Below are positions 55,335-64,000 of a stretch of DNA of 64,000 nucleotides, in pieces. A program made the translations under genes and the position numbers. Each line of letters opens with the position of its first letter. Within the stretch, counting starts at the first letter, position 1. Source of the stretch: Orientallactaga sibirica (Eukaryota; Chordata; Mammalia; Rodentia; Dipodidae); NCBI GenBank assembly GCA_036365145.1, contig JAEOAD010000034.1, forward strand, positions 20,737,501 through 20,801,500, written 5' to 3'. The notes beneath the pieces are model-generated. The model was not told the origin of the DNA, did no database searches, and saw only the letters and a list, made by a program, of their open reading frames with translations.

Positions 55335-55690
55335 TTATTCATTCACTTACAGATGCTTATTTAGACTGTTTTCTATGTGAAAGGCATGGTTAAGGTGGAG
55401 AGGATACAAAGTCTCTGCCTCATGAAGCTGGCTAGCAATTTCAGGAGATGGACAATTAACAAATCAACATGTAAAGTCTGACAGATGCTTTGTTGTCAAA
55501 ATTAGCAGGGATATGGAGATAGAGAAGGATAGAGGGACACTTTGACTAAGCAACTGAAGAAGGTGATGATGACATTTTCAGAGACCAGAATGAATTAAAG
55601 AATGCAGCAACAAATGTCTGGGAAGAAAGAGAAAACCAGTAGGAAAGCAGAAACAGTAAATGCAAAGGTCCTGAGAACAGAAAATGTTTT
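55335..55690 (+). mobile_element. L2 LINE 3' end
   Basis: TTATTCATTCACTTACAGAT, CTCTGCCTCATGAAGCTGGC, GGAGATGGACAATTAACAAA, GAAACAGTAAATGCAAAGGT and CCTGAGAACAGAAAATG fit the L2 order ('attcattcaacaa…ccctcatggagcttac…gcaagtgcaaaggccctgagg'). Confidence 0.75.
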
Positions 55691-56398
55691 ATTTTGACAC
55701 AGCTAGTATTCTGCAACATCCCTAAAATTCCTTGCTGACCCCCAAACCTGATTATTCCCAACATACAGATGAAAAACCTGTCCATCCAAATGTTGGTCAA
55801 ATCACATTCTCTCTAAATCTGTCCTGATGTATAATCCCACCAATTCAACCTTCATTTCACTAGGTATTTAATTCTCATGTATACTTTCCATTGTAGAATT
55901 CTCTCTATAGAAGGAAAAATTAAATAATATGCTACATTAGGAGAAAACGACTCCAGGGCAGTGTGCCTAGCTATGTCCTCTGTCATGTTTAATACTCGAC
56001 CATTGAGAACTACTATATCACAGTGCCAGGAATGTCATAAAGCCACTATTCTTTCTGTGGACCAAAGCCTGTGTGTCCAACATGTGCATTTGCTTTCAAT
56101 GCAGAGTTTGCTCCAAGTAGACTTGTCTCAGCCTTTTATCTAGATGACTCAAGGACACGAATAGATCTTATTACTCAAGCCATCACTCAAAGACCCTCTC
56201 AAAAGAAGTTCTTACAGAAAGACAGCAGGAAATCTCTAAACTCATCCATTCCAGTAATAATCAGAACTGATTTTGTGAAGATTATGGCACTATGGCTCTA
56301 GTTAATAGCTTTGGAAAAGTTTTGGAATGACAAAAGAAAGTAAAGGGTTTTAAGGGAAGGAAATGGGAAGAGTCAGCAGCAATTACATGTCAGGTACC
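55691..56398. other. single-copy non-coding sequence
   Basis: Nothing recognised. Confidence 0.5.
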
Positions 56399-56399
56399 T

Positions 56400-56480
56400 T
56401 TAGTGATTACCACAACTTTACAAAGTAGGTATCAATCAGTCCTTAAACCCAAGCAATGCAACATTTACAGAGATTCTAGC
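56400..56480 (+). mobile_element. MIR fragment, tentative
   Basis: GATTACCACAACTTTACAAA with GTAGGTATCA resembles 'cacaacaaccctatgaggtaggtactatta'. Short and diverged. Confidence 0.4.
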
Positions 56481-56689
56481 ACTAGCTAGAAATCAAATAT
56501 TTAACAATATTCTCTCCTGAGATTCAAAACCAGGAGTCACTTCTCTAAGTATATCTGAGAACTCCCTCAGTTTTTTTCTCTCTTTCTACAAAGGAAATGA
56601 TGTTCAAAAAGTTCTTGATTTCTATTAATTTTGTCAGTACTTATAAGTCCAATTGAGTCCAATCAAGTGATGTGTCCATTCAACAAAGT

Positions 56690-56902
56690 GCTTTTCATGC
56701 ACCGATGAGGATCAGAGTTCAGACTCCAGAAGTAATGGTGTGCACCTATAATCTCAGAGCTCAGGAGGCAGGGATGCTGTCCAGGTAGATTAGTAGAATA
56801 AGTGAGGTCTGGGTGGAAAGTCATACAGGGAGACACCCAGTGTCAACCTCTGGCCTCCACGTGCACACCATCACACATGAATATATACACTTACATGTAC
56901 AT

Positions 56903-56945
<43 letters not shown>
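56690..56945 (+). mobile_element. B4-type composite SINE with (CA)n tail
   Basis: GTGCTTTTCATGCACCGATG and CAGAGTTCAGACTCCAGAAG form the head. GGTGTGCACCTATAATCTCA and GAGCTCAGGAGGCAGGGATG form the B1-like part. CTCTGGCCTCCACGTGCACA and a pure CA run follow. This is the full rodent B4 order. Confidence 0.82.
56899..56943. repeat. (CA)n microsatellite
   Basis: About 21 CA units at the end of the B4 SINE. Likely polymorphic. Confidence 0.95.
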
Positions 56946-57284
56946 TACTGAAGCTTTTGCTATGCACTCCAAATATAGCTATTCCCCATTCAGACACAAA
57001 ATGCTATCCCTTTAAAGAAGTTCTCCCAATGAGTTTTGGCTTCAATTTCCTGGATCCCATTTAAGGTTATTTAACAGACATCATATAATAGGTATAAATA
57101 GCATTGGGTAATCCTCAAGGCTCCTGAGTGACCACTGGAGCAGCCTGAGGTTTGGATGACACTATCTCAAGAATTATTGGAACCAACTCATACTGTGCTC
57201 CCTGTAACAGCAGTTTCCTAACAGAGGAAGAGGAAAGATTCTTACTAAAGGGATTTCACAAGTCACTTTGATTAATTGCCTAAC

Positions 57285-57425
57285 TTTCCATGTTGTGATT
57301 ATTTATATGCCTGACTTCCCATCTGAAGTGCTGGCTCCTTCAGAACAGGGACCTCAACTTAATTGTTTCTGTGTCGCCACAGCATTCCAAGATGGTGGTA
57401 GCCAGTTGTATATTACTGAGTAGAT
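57285..57425 (+). mobile_element. L2/MIR-type 3' tail
   Basis: GTGATTATTTATATGCCTGA, GCTCCTTCAGAACAGGGACC and TCTGTGTCGCCACAGCATTC parallel 'tatttgtctg…gctccatgagggcagggaccttg…tgtatccccagcacctag'. Confidence 0.6.
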
Positions 57426-57429
57426 ATCA

Positions 57430-58010
57430 GTTATTCAGTAAAAAGAATGTGCCAGAACTAAGTGGCTTAAAGTAACAACCATTAATTTAGCTCCCAATTC
57501 TGTAGGTCACCACTTGAAATGGGCTTAGCTGGGCAGCTTCTCTGTTGTGTGCTCAGCAGATTTATGAAAATGAAGTTAGATGTACTCCCCTGAGATAGCT
57601 CAGCCTCTGAATGTCCTGTCCAGATTTCATTCCCATCAATAAAGAACAGGGGAGAGGCCGGGCATGGTGGTGCACACCTTTAATCCCAACACTTGGGAGG
57701 CAGAGTTAGGAGGATCACCATGAGTTCAAGGCCACCCTGAAACTACATGGTGAATTTCAGGTCAGCCTAAGCTAGAGTGAGACTCTACCTCAAAAAAATA
57801 AATAAATAAGTAAATAAATAACAGGGGAGAGAAGGAGAGAAAGCAAGGCATGTAAATCCTCATAGAGGCTGTAAACAGGCCCCCTGTCACTTCACAACAC
57901 TTCACATTGTGTTGGACATGTCAAGATGCAAGGATAACTAGGATGAACGTCAGGCTTAAATATACCACCCTCTCTAAAAGTTCAGCTTTGAAGTAGCAGG
58001 AGGGGCAGAG
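57430..58010 (-). mobile_element. MLT1-like MaLR LTR, split by B1
   Basis: Plus strand: CTAAGTGGCTTAAAGTAACA, ACCATTAATTTAGCTCCCAA, TTCTGTAGGTCACCACTTGA and GGGCTTAGCTGGGCAGCTTC, collinear with the reverse complement of MLT1 LTRs ('cttagtggcttaaaacaacaaccatttatt…ctgggctcagctgggcggttc'). The distal part (57,832-58,010) continues past the B1 more weakly. An ancient solo LTR of an endogenous retrovirus-like family, with no coding region. Confidence 0.7.
57657..57819 (+). mobile_element. B1 SINE with target-site duplication
   Basis: GCCGGGCATGGTGGTGCACA start, GGGAGGCAGAGTTAGGAGGA, GGTCAGCCTAAGCTAGAGTG and an A-rich tail of AAATA units. AACAGGGGAGAG flanks it exactly at 57,645-57,656 and 57,820-57,831. 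It was inserted into the MLT1-like LTR. Confidence 0.96.
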
Positions 58011-58383
58011 AACTATAAACACTTGTTTCTTCACAAATAAAATTAAAATAAATAAATATATGAATGTCAAATGCATGACATACTAAATTATAATATATGA
58101 TATGTTTTCTAACTAAAATTAAGTTTCCTCCCATAAAACACATGAACTTCTAACCTGGAAGAAGGAATTTAAAGTCACTGAAAATCTTAAATAATAATAT
58201 GGTCCATTTACTACACACAACAAAAGGACCCCACAGATTAGTTGAATTTCATGGTTGGTTTCGGTTTGATTTTTTCACTTGGAGGACAGTCTACAAGTAC
58301 CTCCACTTTACTCCTAAAGGCAGCATACAATGGCATGATAAAGGAGATTGTGTATTGAAACCAGGACAGTTTGGCTTTCTAAT
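58011..58383. other. single-copy, AT-rich non-coding sequence
   Basis: A 69-codon frame (58,199-58,408) has no motif and overlaps the next MIR. Nothing else is recognised. Confidence 0.5.
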
Positions 58384-58384
58384 T

Positions 58385-58565
58385 CTGGCTTCTATATCAA
58401 GTGTGTGACCTTGTATAGTATACTTTATAGTTCTGTATCCTTCCCTTCATCTATAAAATGTGGATCCATAGTAACAACTGCAGAAATCCAATGCTTTGAC
58501 TAAATGAGATATAGCATACCTAATAGCACAGTGCCTGAAATGACCCATGACAATAAATGTGTCCT
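58385..58565 (+). mobile_element. MIR SINE, nearly complete
   Basis: TCTGGCTTCTATATCAAGTG, TGTGACCTTGTATAGTATAC, CATCTATAAAATGTGGATCC, ACTAAATGAGATATAGCATA and CACAGTGCCTGAAATGACCC are collinear with MIR from the core to the end (…AATAAATG). The best MIR copy in the window. Confidence 0.9.
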
Positions 58566-58818
58566 CTCACACTTCCCTTCCCTTCAGCTGCAGGGCACTC
58601 TTACATAAATGTGGAATATGAAGATGCTTCTTAAGCACTGGTAGCAAAAAACGTTCTAGGTACTACTCAAAGACAGTCCGTTGGCATCGTTTTTACTTGA
58701 ATTCTTTTCAAGTTATAAAGATTTAATTAGACAGCAATTTGAGTAAGCATTTCATCCTAAAAATATTAATATGCAAATTCATTTCTGGTAATTAATCCAT
58801 TAAACAAATGGCTTCAGA
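58566..58818. other. single-copy AT-rich block with homeodomain/octamer motifs
   Basis: It contains an inverted repeat ACTTGAA/TTCAAGT (58,695-58,713), ATTTAATTAG (58,721-58,730), a perfect octamer ATGCAAAT (58,771-58,778) and TAATTAAT (58,789-58,796). The cluster resembles the style of conserved enhancers. No conservation data are at hand. Confidence 0.35.
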
Positions 58819-58978
58819 GCCAGGCATGGTGGCACGCGCCTTTAATTCCAGCCCTCAGGAGGCAGAGGTAGGAGGATCGCTGTGAGTTTGAGGCAACCCT
58901 GAGCTGAAACTACATAGTAAATTCCAGATCAGCCTGGGCTAGAGAGAAACCCTACCATAAATACCACCCCCCAAAAAA
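58819..58978 (+). mobile_element. B1 SINE
   Basis: GCCAGGCATGGTGGCACGCG, CTTTAATTCCAGCCCTCAGG, GGAGGCAGAGGTAGGAGGAT, CCAGATCAGCCTGGGCTAGA and a short AC-rich tail. TGGCTTCAGAG before it and TGGCATCAAAG after it may be a decayed target duplication. Confidence 0.93.
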
Positions 58979-59803
58979 CTTTGGCATCAAAGAAACTTCC
59001 AGTCTGAGGGAATCTACATTAGGTTAGATTGCCCAATTTATGTCTGTCCCTGTGGGTGTAGAGATACTGGAAAGGAAAGAACGGAGAATCTGAGGTAATA
59101 TAGCAAGCACTCCACTTGTCATTTACGATTGTTCCAGATGTTGATCACTCTGTTCTTTTGTCTGCAATTAAAAAAATAGGTCTCTTTACTCATATTCTTA
59201 GTCTTTCTTCCTGAAAAGAAAACTGGCTGACAGCAACTTCAACTTTGTACTCTTCCATCTGCTGTCATCCAGCTGAGCGTCCCCCATGTCCCCATTACTT
59301 TCCAGTACTTACTTCCTTTCTCTTCTAACAACCAAGCAGATTCCAGTGTGCTTTGTTCATCCTTTAGATAAGCCTGGACACACAGGGAGCCTGCCATGGA
59401 CTTGTTGACATTTTCTCCTGAGAACAGCTCCAGCTTTCTTTCAGAGCTGTGTATTCCCTGAAGACCACCTTTGTATGTCATTAACATTCAATCCAAACTC
59501 TGAGACATCAATGTCAATCCACCTCAATAAAAGTGATAATCATTTATATGACATGGATCAAATCCTGTCCTATCCACCCAATGAGGTCACCAGAGAATAA
59601 ACAAACTGGGCTGAGTAATGTGATTTTAAATCCACTCACGTAGCTACATGCCCAGATCAAGGAGGATCGGTGGTCAGAAAGCTAAGCTTCATTGTGCTAT
59701 GGTTATGAATGCTAAGGGGGAGCCCAGGACACACTGATTCTCATTGAAACTGTTAATGGTCAACTCAAGTAGCCACTCAAAATAGCCAAACTCAATGTCA
59801 TAT
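58979..59803. other. single-copy non-coding sequence
   Basis: No gene or repeat is recognised. An 82-codon minus-strand frame (59,239-59,487) has no known motif or splice context. Confidence 0.5.
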
Positions 59804-59985
59804 TTTTTTCTTTTCTTTTCTTTTTCTTTCTTTCTTTCTTTTTTTTTTTTTTAGCTAGGGTATCTCTCTAGCCCAGGCTGACCCAGAATTTACTTGGTAG
59901 TCTCAGGGTGGCCTTGAACTCACAGCAATCCTCCTACATTTGCCTCCTGAGTGCTGGGATTAAAGGTGTGGGCTACCACACCCAG
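59804..59985 (-). mobile_element. B1 SINE, minus strand, with (TTTC)n tail
   Basis: Plus strand: CTTTTCTTTC repeats and a T-run (the tail), TCTCTCTAGCCCAGGCTGAC, AGGGTGGCCTTGAACTCACA, GAGTGCTGGGATTAAAGGTG and GCTACCACACCCAGC. CTCAATGTCATAT (59,791-59,803) and CTCAGTGTCATAT (59,986-59,998) form a 13-bp duplication with one mismatch. Confidence 0.95.
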
Positions 59986-60024
59986 CTCAGTGTCATATAT
60001 TTTTTTTTTGTTATTTGTTATTCA

Positions 60025-60400
60025 AGTGTTTCATGTCAGTGCAAGGGAAATAATTTAAATGGAGGAAGATTTAATTTGGCTCACAGTTTCAGAGGTTTCA
60101 TTCAGTCTGGAAAGAACAAGGGAACATGATGGAACAGGGTAGCTCATCTCATGTTGCCCAGGAAGCAAATCAGAAGAATGAGCTCACAGGTTTTTCTTTC
60201 ATTTCCCCCTTTTACTCTCAGGGCCCCAACTCATGGGCTGATACTATCCACATTCAGAGCTGATCTTCTCCCCTCAATTAAACCGCTCTAGAAATGCATT
60301 CACGGAAATATCCAGAAGGTTGTTTTACTAATCTTCTAGGCATTTCTCAATCCAGTCAAGTTTACTGTCAAGATTAACCATCATGCTTCACTTATGCCAT
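60025..60400 (-). mobile_element. interspersed repeat, class uncertain
   Basis: AGATTTAATTTGGCTCACAG, TTTCAGAGGTTTCATTCAGT, GGGAACATGATGGAACAGGG, AATGCATTCACGGAAATATC and GTCAAGATTAACCATCATGC read like a dispersed mammalian repeat I have seen in rodent genomes ('tttggctcacggtttcagaggtttcagtcc…'). I cannot assign it to an LTR or DNA element. No frame. Confidence 0.5.
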
Positions 60401-60559
60401 GCAGATGATAAAATTTTCTATCTTGCAAGATTATTGTGGGTAGTCAATGAATTAACCAAAGCATTGTAAAATTTATGATGCCATATATCATATACATATA
60501 CAATGATGCACATAAAACATTTAGGTTTTGTTTTGGTTTTTAGTATTTGCAGTTTCAAC

Positions 60560-60615
60560 TAATTGATTGCTATGTAATCTTGAGCATGTTGCCAACCTTT
60601 CTTCAGCTTGCCTTC
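60560..60615 (+). mobile_element. MIR SINE, 5' part (split)
   Basis: CTATGTAATCTTGAGCATGT and CTTTCTTCAGCTTGCC match 'tagctgtgtgaccttgggcaagt…cctctgtgcctcagtttcc'. The MIR resumes at 61,011 after a DNA transposon. Confidence 0.65.
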
Positions 60616-61010
60616 TGTGGTAGTTTGAATATATGTCCCCCAATATATTCAGTGTTTTACTAGTTATAGTTTGCATCTGCAATCACCTTGCTAGAGGCAA
60701 TGTCACTGGGGGCCGGTCTTAAGGTGTTAATGGTGTGGGTTTGAGATTCCATTGTAAAGATATGCAAATGTGCCTAGCAGGAGTTCCTGAAGTGTGCTGT
60801 GTGACCTTTTGGCTGTAGTTTTGCTCTGTGTGCTGTGGTGGCTGGTTGGCTTTTTCTGTCTCTTGCCTGGTCCTGTGAAGAGCAGGCCACTTCTCCTGCC
60901 ATTATGGATCTTCCCCTGGATCTGTAAGCTTCAATAAATAATATCCCTTCCTCCATAACTGTGCCTGGTCTGGAAGTTCATCTCAGCGAACCTGAAGCTG
61001 TCTGCTACAC
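60616..61010 (+). mobile_element. URR1-like hAT-Charlie element inside MIR
   Basis: Starts TGTGGTAGTTTGAATATATG and contains GGCAATGTCACTGGGGGCCG, CTCCTGCCATTATGGATCTT, TCTGTAAGCTTCAATAAATA and CTTCCTCCATAACTGTGCCT. It is collinear with rodent URR1 ('gtggtggtttgaat…gtgtcactgggggtgggc…tgccatgatg…ctgtaagcc'). Non-autonomous, with no frame. It divides a MIR into two parts. Confidence 0.78.
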
Positions 61011-61140
61011 CTTCCTATTAAATAAAGTAGAAATAATAGCCCTTGCCTCTAGAGGTAAGAATTTGAAGTATTTAAGGTGTTCAGTATAATATGCAGAGAA
61101 TAGCAGCTGCCATTAGTGGTAGTATTAGTAGTAGTGATAA
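61011..61140 (+). mobile_element. MIR SINE, 3' part (split)
   Basis: TAAATAAAGTAGAAATAATA and GCCCTTGCCTCTAGAGGTAA continue the MIR consensus ('tgtaaaatggggataataatagcacctacctcatagg') from the piece before the URR1-like element. They end near TAGTGGTAGTATTAGTAGTA. Confidence 0.65.
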
Positions 61141-61669
61141 TAATTGTACCACAAAGGAGTTATTTAAATGTTGCTATTGTTGAAATTTAACTCTTAGGAA
61201 TCTATCATGTAAAGAGACACACATGATAAGGTAGGGCATTGGGGTTGTACAGAGCAAAATTGTGTTCTTAAATCTATGATGCAGCAGCAGCAAGATAATG
61301 AAATAATGGCTTCTCTTTTTCTTTCATCATAAGAGAGCCTAGAAAAATACCACCCACCTTGCTAGACTGCTGTAGGATTGAATAGGATGCTATGTGAAAG
61401 CATTTGACACATTGTTGGAGTTCAGTAAATGATCGCTCTTCTAAATCATAGGTCTGAGACAGGAAAATGACCTGCAATATTTTTATTAATATGAAGTAAA
61501 TTTGGAACAAAAATCCCTGATTTATTCCTATAAGCTTGGCTGCTGATAGCTTAATGAAGACAGAAGAGAAATGAGAAATGAGGGATCAAGGGAATAAGTC
61601 TACAGAGTGTGCAGGGAGTTTTGCTGAGGTTAGCTATAAGGAATTTGTGGTTTGATTCAAAAGACCAGT
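61141..61669. other. single-copy sequence with MIR 3' remnant
   Basis: GCATTTGACACATTGTTGGA with GTTCAGTAAATGATCGCTCT (61,400-61,440) fits a MIR end ('gcttagcacagtgcctggcacatagtaggtgctcaataaatg'). The rest is unrecognised. Confidence 0.45.
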
Positions 61670-61770
61670 TTTATGAAGTTTGAGGGAGGACAGGGAGGAG
61701 GATAATGGAGCCAACACTACGACTGTAAAATCAGTATAAATAAAAATAAATTATAAAAAAAGGAAAACCA
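61670..61770 (+). mobile_element. short L1 3' terminus, tentative
   Basis: GGGAGGACAGGGAGGAGGAT purine stretch, then GACTGTAAAATCAGTATAAA and TAAAAATAAATTATAAAAAA: a polypurine-signal-tail order as at L1 ends. Length about 100 bp. Confidence 0.45.
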
Positions 61771-63158
61771 GATGTACCAATGGAAAGATCATGTAAACAG
61801 TGCTATCTTCAGTACACACTGCTTTGAGTCTCATTCTGCTACACTGAGTGGAGTCACCACTGGTGGAGATCCCACAGGGTTTTGCTTTTGTAAAATCTAC
61901 TTGGTCTTGCCTTGCAGACTTCCACTGAGCTCAAGTGGGTCATTACATTATATGTAGACAATATTACCCTGAATCATGAGCACATGAATAGATCAAATAT
62001 AGCAAAGAGTGGTACTTCCCATGTCAAATCTCCATTTTAAATCTTAGAAGATAGCCAAGTGTTCTTTCCCAGGAACTCAGCTTCTCTAGACTCAAGGTTA
62101 TCCTTGCATAATCTACTTAGAAGAGTTGCTTCCTTAAGCCTTCTGTCACTAGCTAAGTGTCTAGAGGCAAAAGACATAAGAGAACCGAAATAATGCTATT
62201 AAATCTCCTGGCTACCTAGAATGAAAAGATAAAGAATGCTTAGTGGGTTTATCAGAATAAACCAGCAGACTTATAATATTTAAAATATAGAAGAAACTCA
62301 TTTTAAGCTTAGCAATATGCATGCATGTAAACTGAGTACTTGTTATGAAATATGGTGCCTGCTTACAACATAGGACCCAACATTCTCCATACACTTGTTA
62401 ATTGAATTATTAAAATAAATTGGGTCTTTGTGTCATTAATGAGAAAAGGAAGGCTCAGGGAGATCTAGTCGGTAAATAAAATCTAGATTTGATTTTTTTT
62501 TACATCTGAGCTCTTGTCATCATATCAATATTTGTGTGTCATATCATCAGTGGATGCTTAGAGGCGAGTTTTAGGTGATGCATATATATGACTGTATATA
62601 AAGAGCATGTGTTCAAAATACTCAGAAGAGCAGATTTGTGATTTTGATCCATTAGTCATTTAGGAAGGGACACACTCATGTCTATTTAATTACAAAGTCA
62701 AAATTTTAAATAGTTGAAATATGGATATGGACAAATTGTTTCACATGAAGTGTGGAGAGCACTGCTATAGGCCAAAGTGCCCTCTACTATATAAAGAATA
62801 GCAACAGGCAACAAGAAGCAGAACTTCCCAGAAAGCCTTTTTGTTTGTCAGACACCTCTGCAGATTTTGCCTACTCTGCATGACTCTACCATCCTCTTAG
62901 TCCCAGCAGGAAGAAGTACAAAAATCAGCCCTTTCCTACTCTCATTAGCCAAAGTCCAATGGTTTTCACTCAGCCTCAATCATCCTTCCCCTGCAACCCT
63001 ATCCCCTCTCTTGCCTGTGTTCAGACACAACCTTCCCAGTCTCCCAACAGCATCTTAACTCTCTTCACAACTCTAATCTGAGTTGTAGCCCAGGAGTGGG
63101 GGGAATCCCCAAATTTCACTGTACACTCTAAAGTAGTCTAAAAAGCACCTACCCCAAG
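61771..63158. other. single-copy non-coding sequence
   Basis: Nothing recognised. Confidence 0.5.
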
Positions 63159-63159
63159 T

Positions 63160-63535
63160 GTTTATCACACTCCCTAGAATATATGCAAATGTTACTGGCA
63201 GAAGGAACTCTACCGATATGATTAAATAAAGGTTCTTGAGAAGAGAAGATTGTTCTGGATTTTCCTGTTATGCCCAGTGTAGAACACTAAAGTCCTTAAA
63301 CGACAGAACTAGGAGGTCAGAGTCACAGGAGATGAGGCCCTGAAAGTAAAAGTCAGAATGATGTATGGCTATGAGCCAAGCAATACAGGCAGACACCAGA
63401 ATCTGGAATAGGTGAGGCTCCTTATTCTCAAAGAAAAGCAGCATCATTTTAGAACTATAAAATAACATATCTGTGTTGCTCAAAACCACTGCTTGTGTTG
63501 GTATTTATTCTTGTAGCAATAACGATCTAATATGA
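63160..63535 (+). mobile_element. MLT1-like MaLR LTR, 3' portion
   Basis: AATATATGCAAATGTTACTG, CGATATGATTAAATAAAGGT, TCTTGAGAAGAGAAGATTGT, TCTGGATTTTCCTGTTATGC, GGAGGTCAGAGTCACAGGAG, TGGCTATGAGCCAAGCAATA and AATAACATATCTGTGTTGCT are collinear with MLT1 LTRs ('gatgtgattaaattaaggatcttgagatggggagattatcctggattatcc…gccacgagccaaggaatg…aataaatttgtgttgtt'). Ancient, solo, with no coding part. Confidence 0.82.
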
Positions 63536-63753
63536 TATCCAAGGACCTTGTTTGAATCCTTTGCCCAAAGCCTGTCTGTCATAAAGCAGATGATGTTCCT
63601 CCTTCAACTTAACTTTTTTTTTTCTTTTTATATCTCCTACCCTAGATGAATATTAAGATTTAACACTAACTTCCCACTTGCTATATGCAAACCTCTATCT
63701 GAAATATATATAATAACAGAACTGATCCAGACAAGAACATACAAGGTTGATAT
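63536..63753. other. single-copy non-coding sequence
   Basis: Nothing recognised. Confidence 0.5.
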
Positions 63754-63754
63754 T

Positions 63755-63900
63755 TTCATTATCTTCCACCTTACAGATAACGAAACTGAGAAGCTACATG
63801 ATTTATTCAAAGTCCATACTCAGTAGCTTTGAAGGAGAGATGTAAATTCAGACTGTCTTGGTTTCTGCAGCTCAGCTCTTAAACACTATGTGACATCCCA
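63755..63900 (+). mobile_element. MIR SINE 3' part
   Basis: CATTATCTTCCACCTTACAG with ATAACGAAACTGAGAAGCTA, then TTATTCAAAGTCCATACTCA and TTCAGACTGTCTTGG, follow the MIR order ('ccattttacagatgaggaaactgagg…gcccaaggtcacacagc…ttcaaacccaggtctgtctg'). Confidence 0.75.
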
Positions 63901-64000
63901 ACTCTGGAATTCACAGACAAATTCTGTTTCAAAACCCTAAAAATGCTCTAGTCATGATGTAGGAGAGTAACCGAAACTGATTAAAATGGAGGTTCTAGGA

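Overview
The window is mammalian nuclear DNA from a rodent, and I can support no cellular protein-coding gene in it. The organism call rests on the young repeats. There are many copies of a tRNA-derived SINE with the head GGCTGGAGAGATGG, a B-box, a TC-rich stretch and an (AAATA)n tail. There are also B1 copies carrying the variant GAGGCCACCCTGAGACTACA. This pair looks like the B2-superfamily 'DIP' SINE plus the B1 type of jerboas (Dipodidae, e.g. Jaculus). The order Rodentia is secure. The family is inferred from memory of these repeats, and no database was searched.

The window reads as a repeat-rich, AT-rich intergenic region or long intron. Left third (1-24.7 kb): SINEs, an old hAT element, an older-type L1 3' end (4.1-5.5 kb), a MaLR LTR, a cluster of retroelement tails (8.7-10.0 kb), and a near full-length minus-strand L1 (about 10.0-16.5 kb) whose 5' UTR holds short tandem units. 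An ancient plus-strand L1 (19.3-20.3 kb) and a rodent L1 3' half with its long 3' UTR (22.1-24.7 kb) follow. Middle (24.7-48.8 kb): mostly single-copy sequence with B4-like SINEs, MER5A, MIR, L2, another L1 3' UTR (31.9-32.8 kb), two hAT/URR1-like elements and a 250-bp polypurine tract (45.1 kb). Right third (48.8-64 kb): a second minus-strand L1 (48,852-53,776) with three later insertions, then L2, MIR, MLT1-like LTRs, B1 copies and a URR1-like element that splits a MIR.

The only recognisable coding sequence is L1 ORF1 and ORF2, all decayed. The L1 copies supply the reverse transcriptase and endonuclease remains, and the SINEs depend on such proteins for mobility. Nested insertions give a relative chronology: MIR, L2, MER5A and MLT1 first, then L1, then DIP and B1.

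The most unusual object is the L1 at 48,852-53,776. It keeps its 5' end but stops abruptly inside ORF2 with no 3' UTR or A-tail, and a 10-bp direct repeat sits exactly at both ends. That is the reverse of the usual 5' truncation. Other points worth a look are two L1 lineages with different 5' UTRs, a DIP subfamily with an internal extra segment, and candidate RFX-type and homeodomain/octamer motif clusters in single-copy DNA. All repeat boundaries are read by eye and are approximate to tens of bases unless a target-site duplication is given.
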